A stretch of 64,000 bases of DNA from Sphingosinithalassobacter tenebrarum. GTDB taxonomy: Bacteria > Pseudomonadota > Alphaproteobacteria > Sphingomonadales > Sphingomonadaceae. How positions within the stretch are numbered: the first letter of the stretch is position 1; each line of letters starts with the position of its first letter. The position numbers and the translations under genes are program-made. Below the pieces are notes generated by a model. That model was not told the origin of the DNA and searched no databases. It saw only the letters and a program-made list of their open reading frames with translations. This document shows, piece after piece, positions 57,810-64,000 of this stretch. The stretch spans positions 1,147,001-1,211,000 of the forward strand of contig NZ_CP049109.1 in assembly GCF_011057975.1 (NCBI RefSeq), in the 5' to 3' direction.

Positions 57810-59990
57810 CTAGAAGTCATGGGCGACCGAGATGCCGAAGGTTCGTGGCGTATTGACGGTATAGCGATCGAGCGTGATCGGATTGCCGTTGCGCACCCCG
57901 GTCAGGATGTCACGCGCCAGCTGCGCCCGGCTGTCGGTCAGGTTGGTGACGAACGCCGATAGCTGCCATCCGCCATGCTCGAACCCGATCCGGGCGTTCA
58001 CGATCGCATAATCGTCGAGCGACACCGCCGTGGGGCCGAGAATATTCTGGCGTTCGCCCTGATATTGCACATCGCCGCGCAGCGATACCCGGCTGTCGTC
58101 GCCGACCTCCAGCGTCCATTGCGCGAAGGACGATGCCGCCCATTGCGGAACCTGCGGCAATTGCACGCCGACCGACGCATAGGATTCTAGGCCGGGATTG
58201 AGCGAACGCAACTCGGCGTCGGTGTAAGTGACTTGCCCGCCCAGCTGCAGGTTCGGCGAAACGCGCCCGTCGACTTCCAGTTCGAACCCGCGGCTGCGCG
58301 CGCGGCCGGCATTGGTGAAGCCTGTGAACCCGTCCTCGCGACCGACGCTCAGCTGGATGTCGTCCCAGTCGATCCAGAACAGCGACGCATTGAACGTCAA
58401 TGCGCGATCGAAGAACTGGGATTTGAGGCCGAGTTCGTAGTTCCATAGGCTGTCCGGTCCGAATTCGGACTGGAGGTCCACGATGCAGGTCGGGCAGGGC
58501 GGCAGGCCAGGATTAGTGCCGCCGATGCGGAATCCCTTGCTCGCCTGCGCATAGACCAGAACATCCTCGTCGAAGCGGTAGGAGATGTTGAATTTCGGCG
58601 TCGTCGCCGTGTCCTCGAACCGCCCGGCCTGTCGATCGAGCACGCCGCCATAGATCAGGCCGCCCTTAACCGCGTCCGCCCTTCGCACGATATGCGAAAC
58701 CCGCAGTCCCGCCGTCAGTTCGAGACCGTCGAGCGGTTCGTAGCTCGCTTCGCCGAAACCGGCGATCTGGCGCACCTCGCCATCGGTCGTTGCATAGAAG
58801 AGATTGGCCTCCGGCGCGCTCGCAGGCGGCGCGCCGCGAATGTTGATCGTCTGGAAATAATCCTCGTCGCGGCTGACGAAATAACCGCCGACCAGCCATT
58901 GCAGCGGCCCGCTCGCCTGCGAGGCCAGCCGGACCTCCTGGGTGAAGGACTGCGCCGTATAGCGATAGAGCGACAGGCCGCGCGGAATGCCCGCGAGCGC
59001 CTCGAGGAAATAGTCGATGTCGTTTTCGAACACGCGCTTGCGGTCGAAATAGGAAGTCGACGAGGTCAGGTGCGCAAAGCCGAGATCGGCGTCCACGGCC
59101 AGATTCACCACCCCGAAACGATCGGTATAGGGCTCGGGCTCGCTCTGGTCCTTGACCAGCTCGGGATAATGGTCCGTCACGCGGTTGTACGCGCCGCTCT
59201 CGCTGCGCTGATACATGCCGGTCAGCGCGAATTCCACGCGGCTCGACGCGCGATGGCGCAGCGTCAGCCGGCCGCCATAGGTGGTTTCGTCGTTGATGTC
59301 GGTTTCGCCGGTCAGCCCGTTGTCGAGGAAACCCGAATTGTGCAGTCCATATCCGACGGCGCGCACCGCCGTGTCGCTGCCGAGCGGCAGGTTCAGCCAG
59401 CCTTTCGCTGATCCGTTGGCGCCGCCATGTTCTGTGATCGAACCAACAAGCTCGCCATGACCGGCGATGCGATCGAATTCGGGCTGGTTGGTGATGATCT
59501 GCACCGTGCCGCCCAGCGATCCGCTACCGTAGAGCGTGCCCTGTGGCCCGCGCAGCACTTCGACCCGGCTGATGTCGTACAGCTTCAGCTCGGGTTGCGA
59601 CGAACCTTCGCTCACCGGCGTTTCGTCGAAATAGACGCCGACCGTCGATTCCTTGCCGGTGTCGATATCGGCGCCGCTCGAAACGCCGCGGATGAAGATC
59701 TGTGCCCGGCCCGGCCCGTCATCCTGGAACTGGACCCCGGCGACCGAACGGGCATAGTCGGCGAAGTTGACCGCTCCCATCTGCGCCAGTTCGTCGCCAC
59801 CGAGCGCCTGCATGCTCAAGGGGACGTCCTGCAGCCGTTCCGACCGGCGCGTTGCCGTCACGACGATTTCGTCACCCTGTGCCGGCGCGGCCTGTGCCTC
59901 CGGCGGAGCGGCTTGCTGTGCCTGGGCGGGCGCGGCCAGCGCCACCATGCCGACCGCTGCCAGAAGCTGACATCGAAACTGACCCGTCAT
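57810..59990 (-). CDS. TonB-dependent outer-membrane receptor (III)
   Basis: A 726-residue receptor with signal peptide (APAQAQ-Q). The plug start GDEIVVTATRRSERLQDVPL, IFIRGVSSGADIDTGKESTV, VGVYFDETPV and LRGPQGTLYGSGSLGGTVQI precede the barrel; the chain ends with Phe (ISVAHDF). The ATG at 59990 is preferred over one eight codons upstream because GGGGGA stands six bases before it. It forms a unit with the iminopeptidase-like gene and may import peptides or peptide-like compounds. A TGTCA-N6-TGACA palindrome lies 60 bases upstream. Confidence 0.92.
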   Translation of the reverse strand: MTGQFRCQLLAAVGMVALAAPAQAQQAAPPEAQAAPAQGDEIVVTATRRSERLQDVPLSMQALGGDELAQMGAVNFADYARSVAGVQFQDDGPGRAQIFIRGVSSGADIDTGKESTVGVYFDETPVSEGSSQPELKLYDISRVEVLRGPQGTLYGSGSLGGTVQIITNQPEFDRIAGHGELVGSITEHGGANGSAKGWLNLPLGSDTAVRAVGYGLHNSGFLDNGLTGETDINDETTYGGRLTLRHRASSRVEFALTGMYQRSESGAYNRVTDHYPELVKDQSEPEPYTDRFGVVNLAVDADLGFAHLTSSTSYFDRKRVFENDIDYFLEALAGIPRGLSLYRYTAQSFTQEVRLASQASGPLQWLVGGYFVSRDEDYFQTINIRGAPPASAPEANLFYATTDGEVRQIAGFGEASYEPLDGLELTAGLRVSHIVRRADAVKGGLIYGGVLDRQAGRFEDTATTPKFNISYRFDEDVLVYAQASKGFRIGGTNPGLPPCPTCIVDLQSEFGPDSLWNYELGLKSQFFDRALTFNASLFWIDWDDIQLSVGREDGFTGFTNAGRARSRGFELEVDGRVSPNLQLGGQVTYTDAELRSLNPGLESYASVGVQLPQVPQWAASSFAQWTLEVGDDSRVSLRGDVQYQGERQNILGPTAVSLDDYAIVNARIGFEHGGWQLSAFVTNLTDSRAQLARDILTGVRNGNPITLDRYTVNTPRTFGISVAHDF

Positions 59991-60049
59991 TCGCGATCCC
60001 CCATATCGTCCCATGATCCACCATGTTTGGCGGGGTGCCGGAGGAATTC

Positions 60050-60065
60050 TGTCAACTAGATGACA
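60050..60065. promoter_or_regulatory. Inverted repeat upstream of TonB receptor III
   Basis: TGTCAACTAGATGACA has perfect TGTCA/TGACA arms around a CTAG centre. It is 60 bases before the receptor ATG and could be an operator. It is different from the TGA-N8-TCA motif of the 26-48 kb regulon. Confidence 0.45.
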
Positions 60066-60216
60066 TTCCTGCCCGGTCGTTAGAGTCGCGGACGTGAACT
60101 ATGTCTATGCGGCGCTGGACGTGAGTTACATCGCTGCTCTCGGTGGGCGCCTGGCTGTATCCAGCAGGTTTCCGCGCTTCTGGCCGGTGTCCCGCGCTGA
60201 CCAACTTCTTGAAAGG

Positions 60217-61398
60217 CTAGCCGCCCGCAGCGCGCGGGAGACCGGCGTCATTGCTATCCTGTGACTGCGAGCGGCGCGTCGCCGGGGAACCGGCCCGGAA
60301 GATTCCCGCAAGCAGGGCGATAGTGGCAAAGCCCGCCACAGCCGGGGCCGCGCCGACCTCTTCCATCAGCAAGCCGAATAGCGGGGCACCCGCGCTCTGC
60401 CCTATCGCGAGAACAAGGAAACCGACCATCAGCCCCGTCGCAGGGCGGTCCGGCAAGGCCCCAGTCCCCCACACCAGATAGACGCCCGTCAGCATGATAT
60501 AGGCTGCGCCAAAGACTGTACCGCCCACGAGAGCAACGGCAGCGGAGCCGGAATCCATCCCGACCGTGAGAATCCCGACTGCCATCAGGCCAAGGAAAGC
60601 CCGATGAACGCGGTCGAGCCCGCAGCGTGCAACCAGCATACCTGCGCAACCCCCGGCGATTCCGCCCGCCCCAATGCAGGTCCATAACAGGCCGGTTCCA
60701 ACCGTCCGCCATTCAAGGTTTTGCGAGACAAGTTCGCCGCCGAAGGACCACAAGGCGGTGCTGGCCGCACCCATCATGAAGGTTGCGCAGATCAGGCGCA
60801 TGACCGGCCCGGCAAGGGGAAAAAGACCGTCTGCCCTGCTGTCTCCGCGTACGCCGGGAAGGGCGAGCATGGCGGCAACCGCCAGCGCCAGCGCGACGGC
60901 AGCGTAGGCAGCAAAAGCCAGCCGCCACTCTCCGGCAATGGCGAGTGCTATCGGACCTGAGAGGGCTACGCCCGCGCTTGTCCCGGCATTGATTCCGGTA
61001 TTGGTCGTGTCCTGCCGGTTCCTGCGCACCGCTTCAGCAACCGCCGCGGCCAAGGGAGGAGATGCGAGCCCCGTGCTCGAACCCGCTACCATCACCGCAA
61101 TCGCCAGAAGCACGGGCGTCGGCGCGAGGGCTATGCCCGCCATGCCTATGGCCGCGACAAGCGACGCAGCTGTTGCAACGGCGCGCGCGCCAAACCGCTC
61201 TGTCAAAAGAGCCGAGGCAATGATTGTCACGCAATATCCAGCGAATGAACCACCCGAGATGAAGCCGCTGAGCGAAGCGCCAAGGCCGAGTTCGCGGTCG
61301 ATCTGCGGTAGGAAAAGGCCGAAGGCGAAGCGGGCGAAGCCGTAACATACCGCTATCAGCGCAAAGCTTGTTGCTCCGATCCGCAGGGCCGGGCTCAT
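60217..61398 (-). CDS. MFS transporter, YbfB/YjiJ-like
   Basis: A 393-residue carrier with about twelve helices. The N-terminal ALIAVCYGFARFAFGLFLPQ is the hallmark of the YbfB/YjiJ family, and SGFISGGSFAGYCVTIIASA, LLTERFGARAVATAASLVAA match the first half of an efflux MFS. The start overlaps the stop of the upstream TetR gene by four bases, so regulator and carrier are one operon, typical for drug or metabolite efflux. The substrate is unknown. Confidence 0.88.
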   Translation of the reverse strand: MSPALRIGATSFALIAVCYGFARFAFGLFLPQIDRELGLGASLSGFISGGSFAGYCVTIIASALLTERFGARAVATAASLVAAIGMAGIALAPTPVLLAIAVMVAGSSTGLASPPLAAAVAEAVRRNRQDTTNTGINAGTSAGVALSGPIALAIAGEWRLAFAAYAAVALALAVAAMLALPGVRGDSRADGLFPLAGPVMRLICATFMMGAASTALWSFGGELVSQNLEWRTVGTGLLWTCIGAGGIAGGCAGMLVARCGLDRVHRAFLGLMAVGILTVGMDSGSAAVALVGGTVFGAAYIMLTGVYLVWGTGALPDRPATGLMVGFLVLAIGQSAGAPLFGLLMEEVGAAPAVAGFATIALLAGIFRAGSPATRRSQSQDSNDAGLPRAAGG

Positions 61399-61922
61399 CG
61401 CCTTGCCCCTTCCACCAGCACCGCAGCCGCAGTACGCGCGGCGGACACGGCCCTGACGCCGCGATAGACCGCCGCATGCGTTGCGCCCTCGAACAGAACA
61501 AGCACCCGCTCTGCCAAGAGCGGGGCCTCACGTCCGATATCGGCAGCAACGACCGCGGAGACGCGCTGCTGAAACATCGACTTGTGTGCCAAGACCACCT
61601 CCGCGATCTCGGGTGTGACGCCGCCTGTCTCCGCGAGGGATCGCAGGAACAGGCAACCGCGATTTCCTTCAATCCGCACCCAGTCCTCCAGTGCGGCGAA
61701 CAGCGCATCGACGCTCTGGACGTCGAGCCTGGCCATGAAGCGCGCATCTCTTTCCGTCAGCACGCGCGCCATGAGCCGGGCCTTGCTGCCGGCGTGCTTG
61801 TAAAGCGTGCGGCTCGACATGCCGGCAGCCTGGGTCAGCCGGTCCATGCCGGTGGCCGTGTAGCCGTGGCGGTCGAAAAGCTGTTCCGCCGCGGCTGTCA
61901 GCTTGCTGGTCAAATCCATCAT
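61395..61922 (-). CDS. TetR family regulator of the MFS carrier
   Basis: A 175-residue regulator. The HTH is at about residues 25-46 (TGMDRLTQAAGMSSRTLYKH), followed by AGSKARLMARVLTERDARFM and a short ligand domain (GNRGCLFLRSLAETGGVTPE). The ATG at 61922 follows GGAGCCGC; longer starts are not supported. It is coupled to the MFS gene and preceded by a strong palindrome at 61949-61966, so it likely represses its own operon. Confidence 0.87.
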   Translation of the reverse strand: MMDLTSKLTAAAEQLFDRHGYTATGMDRLTQAAGMSSRTLYKHAGSKARLMARVLTERDARFMARLDVQSVDALFAALEDWVRIEGNRGCLFLRSLAETGGVTPEIAEVVLAHKSMFQQRVSAVVAADIGREAPLLAERVLVLFEGATHAAVYRGVRAVSAARTAAAVLVEGARR

Positions 61923-61948
61923 GCGGCTCCTGCGTGTGGGAGCCTCAT

Positions 61949-61966
61949 GTAAAACGATCGTTGTAC
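61949..61966. promoter_or_regulatory. Operator palindrome upstream of the tetR-MFS operon
   Basis: GTAAAACGATCGTTGTAC has a perfect core AACGATCGTT (61953-61962) with GTA/TAC arms, one mismatched pair only. It is 26 bases before the tetR ATG. The geometry is that of a TetR-family operator. Confidence 0.7.
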
Positions 61967-62411
61967 CTTGCAAGGATGCAGTACGAATATCGCGATACCC
62001 TGGCGTCCGGGATTCCGGGGCCACACGTCTCGATTACCTCGAAGAAACCGGCATTTGGTCACTTGAATCGGGCCGCCGAAGCCTGTCCCTCGTTTGTCGG
62101 GCAATTCCGGCGCCCAAGGAAAGCAGGGGACCGCAACCCGCGTCGAATCTCGGTTCGTTCAGACAGTGTCAGCGCATCGTCTACATCCAGGCGGAGACAG
62201 CGGACGGTATTTTCGAGCCGGCGAGCGGATCACCTTTTTCCGTACCTTTGGTTCCTGACGATGGTGGCTTGGACGACGCCCGAACGCCACGCTGCATTCC
62301 GGGGTTTGCCCTTGGCAGAACATTGCGGTCGCAAGCCATCAGACTCGATGCCTATAGTCGGTCATGCCGAATCCGGCGCTGGCGACACGGATGATAACTC
62401 TGAAGAATTCA
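61967..62411. other. Intergenic stretch without a recognisable gene
   Basis: This region separates the tetR-MFS operon from the divergent MocR-type gene. Frames in it have no family resemblance. It must contain the mocR promoter, but I see no clear signal beyond GAAGAA ahead of the start at 62412. Confidence 0.45.
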
Positions 62412-63881
62412 ATGCGACCGTTTTCCTTCATTCCTCCCGACCGGATCGACCCGTCGCGCGAAATGCCGATCTACATGCAGATCGCGCGCGCGATCATCCA
62501 TGAAGTCGAACGCGGGCGGCTGGCGCCGGGTAGTTACCTTCCGAGCACCCGCGACGCCGCCCAATCGCTAGGCGTCAATCGCAAGACGGTGGTGCTCGCC
62601 TATGAGGAACTGGTCGCGCAGGGCTGGCTCGTCTCGCACGGCACGCGCGGTACGGCCATCTCGCCCTCGCTTCCCGGGCCGGTCGCGGACGACGGTGACG
62701 GTCTGCCGCGTGTCGGCGAGGAACTGGCGCCCGCGGAATATCCCTTTCTGCCGCCGCCCGGGCCGCCCTTGGCGATCCCGACGGGCGACTGGATCAAGCT
62801 CGACGAAGGCGCGCCCGACGGGCGGCAGTTTCCGCCCGACCTGCTGATCCGCGCCTATCGCGCCGCCATCCGCAACGCTTCGGCGGAGAACCGCCTGCAA
62901 TATCGCGATCCGCGCGGCTCGCCGCAGCTGCGTGAAAGCATCGCTGCGATGCTCAAGAGCCAGCGCGGGCTGATGGTCACGGCAGAGAATATCTGCGTGA
63001 CGCGCGGCAGCCAGATGGGCATTTCGCTCGCGGCGCGCATCCTGATCCGGCCCGGCGACACCGTTCTGGTCGAAGCGCTCACCTATGAGCCTGCCGTCGC
63101 CGCCTTCCGCGCCTGTGGTGCCGATATCGTGACGGTCGGGCTTGACGGATCGGGCGCCGATGTCGGCGAAATCGAGCGCGCCTGCCGCCGGCACCGGGTC
63201 CGCGCGATCTTTCTGACTCCGCACCATCAGTTTCCGACGACCGTGGCGCTGCCGCCCGAAAGCAGGCTGCGCGTGCTCGAACTGGCGCGGCAATTCGGCT
63301 TTGCCGTGGTCGAGGACGACTATGATCACGAGTTTCAGTTCGGCGCGCAGCCGCTGCTGCCGATGGCGAGCTATGCGCCGCGACAGGTGATATATATCGG
63401 TTCGCTGTCCAAGCTGTTGCTGCCTGCCTTGCGCGTCGGCTATGTCGTCGCGCCGCCCGAAGTGATCGATTCGATCGCCTATCAGGTGTCGCTGACCGAC
63501 GGGATGGGCAATACGCTGACCGAGGATGCCGCTGCCGACCTGATCCTGTCGGGTGATGTCCGCCGCCACACGCGCAAGGTGACGCGTATCTACGGCGCGC
63601 GGCGCGATGCCTTTGCCCAGGCGCTGGCGACGACGATGGGCGACATCGTCGACTATGCCATCCCCGATGGCGGGCTCGCATTCTGGCTGCGCTTCCGCAA
63701 TGTCGCGGATCTCGACCGGCTGGAAGCGAACGCGCAGGACCACGGGCTGCGCTTCGCCACGTCGGGCTCCTTCATGGTCGACCCCGATGCGCCGCGCGGA
63801 CTACGTATCGGTTTTGCCAGCATGACCGAGGCCGAAGCCGCCGAAAGCCTTCGCCGGATGCGCGTAGCCATCGGCCGCTGA
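62412..63881 (+). CDS. MocR/PdxR-type regulator (GntR HTH fused to aminotransferase domain)
   Basis: A 489-residue two-domain protein. Residues about 20-90 are a GntR-type winged HTH (MPIYMQIARAIIHEVERGRL, LPSTRDAAQSLGVNRKTVVL, AYEELVAQGWL). From about 130 a fold-type-I aminotransferase follows, with LQYRDPRGSPQLRESIAAML, VEDDYDHEFQF and the PLP-lysine segment YIGSLSKLLLPALRVGYVV. MocR proteins bind PLP or a PLP-amino acid adduct and control vitamin B6, GABA, taurine or D-alanine metabolism. The ATG at 62412 is chosen because GAAGAA precedes it and earlier ATGs add residues without similarity. No obvious target gene lies downstream in the window. Confidence 0.9.
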   Translation: MRPFSFIPPDRIDPSREMPIYMQIARAIIHEVERGRLAPGSYLPSTRDAAQSLGVNRKTVVLAYEELVAQGWLVSHGTRGTAISPSLPGPVADDGDGLPRVGEELAPAEYPFLPPPGPPLAIPTGDWIKLDEGAPDGRQFPPDLLIRAYRAAIRNASAENRLQYRDPRGSPQLRESIAAMLKSQRGLMVTAENICVTRGSQMGISLAARILIRPGDTVLVEALTYEPAVAAFRACGADIVTVGLDGSGADVGEIERACRRHRVRAIFLTPHHQFPTTVALPPESRLRVLELARQFGFAVVEDDYDHEFQFGAQPLLPMASYAPRQVIYIGSLSKLLLPALRVGYVVAPPEVIDSIAYQVSLTDGMGNTLTEDAAADLILSGDVRRHTRKVTRIYGARRDAFAQALATTMGDIVDYAIPDGGLAFWLRFRNVADLDRLEANAQDHGLRFATSGSFMVDPDAPRGLRIGFASMTEAEAAESLRRMRVAIGR

Positions 63882-64000
63882 CTGGCCCCTCCGGGCAGCG
63901 GCTTTTCGCAATAAAAATGTCATTGGACCCGTCAAGCGGGCAATTCTTGGATGTTTTGACAAGCCAAGACGTGCGGGAACCTCCACCCATGCTCAAAGCG
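63882..64000. other. Right edge of the window
   Basis: The last 119 bases hold no complete gene and no clear regulatory signal. Confidence 0.4.

Noticed and set aside
61903..62503. Frames of 160-190 residues upstream of the MocR gene
   Set aside because: They overlap the tetR start and operator or the MocR start and have no family resemblance.
1..64000. CRISPR array, rRNA operon or intact insertion sequence
   Set aside because: No regularly spaced repeats, rRNA-like sequence or transposase gene with terminal inverted repeats were seen.

Overview
The window is G+C-rich DNA from an alphaproteobacterium, most probably a member of the Sphingomonadaceae. The large 180-kDa-class NAD-glutamate dehydrogenase next to a PAS_5-type protein, the many TonB-dependent receptors next to hydrolases, and the gene families present all fit this. 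Every assignment comes from reading the sequence; no database was searched.

Layout. 1-2.9 kb is core chromosome: the N-terminal third of NAD-glutamate dehydrogenase, a PAS_5-like protein and a tRNA-Thr(CGU). From the 3' end of that tRNA to about 25.6 kb lies a degraded integrative island of about 22.7 kb. It is bounded by an imperfect direct repeat of about 190 bp that contains the tRNA 3' end, an integrase promoter region and the integrase start, and GTGGACCACGA-type repeats sit just inside both ends. Its left end holds collapsed conjugation genes (integrase, trbG/trbI remnant, DUF2274, alpA) and a decayed cation-efflux gene. Its cargo is a DUF305/lipoprotein pair, a hipBA module whose hipA carries two frameshifts, a TetR-controlled luxE-luxC-type acyl reductase pair with an SDR and an MFS carrier, a retropepsin-like lipoprotein, ExoD, a cytochrome oxidase module (fused subunit I-III, subunit II with a heme-c domain, c-type cytochromes, cytochrome b561, CtaG), a ZIP-like transporter, and a DUF2231/sorbosone-dehydrogenase pair.

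26-48.6 kb is the most interesting part. Sixteen consecutive genes are arranged in divergent and convergent units: phytanoyl-CoA-type dioxygenase, SDR, Kbl, four secreted serine or Ntn hydrolases, DmpA-type aminopeptidase, D-aminoacylase-like amidohydrolase, DAO-type oxidase, acyl-CoA ligase, GPH carrier, MaoC, two TonB receptors and a TetR regulator. Every transcription unit starts beside a copy of one 15-bp motif, TGAY-NN-TGAY-RTCAG (five copies, one of them degenerate). I read this as a single TetR-controlled regulon for importing and dismantling an N-acylated, peptide-like and probably D- or beta-amino-acid-containing compound.

48.6-64 kb holds a 3'-truncated siderophore-interacting protein, a LysR-controlled SDR/NTF2-like pair, a Crp-type regulator, another secreted serine hydrolase, two Leu/Phe/Val-type dehydrogenases flanking a decayed lrp gene, a prolyl-iminopeptidase-like hydrolase with a TonB receptor, a TetR-MFS pair with a clear palindromic operator, and a MocR/PdxR-type regulator.

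The amino-acid theme continues across the right half: aminoacylase, amino-acid oxidase, amino-acid dehydrogenases, Lrp remnant, iminopeptidase and MocR. The right half therefore looks specialised for peptide and amino-acid scavenging, while the island carries mainly respiratory and lipid-aldehyde functions.
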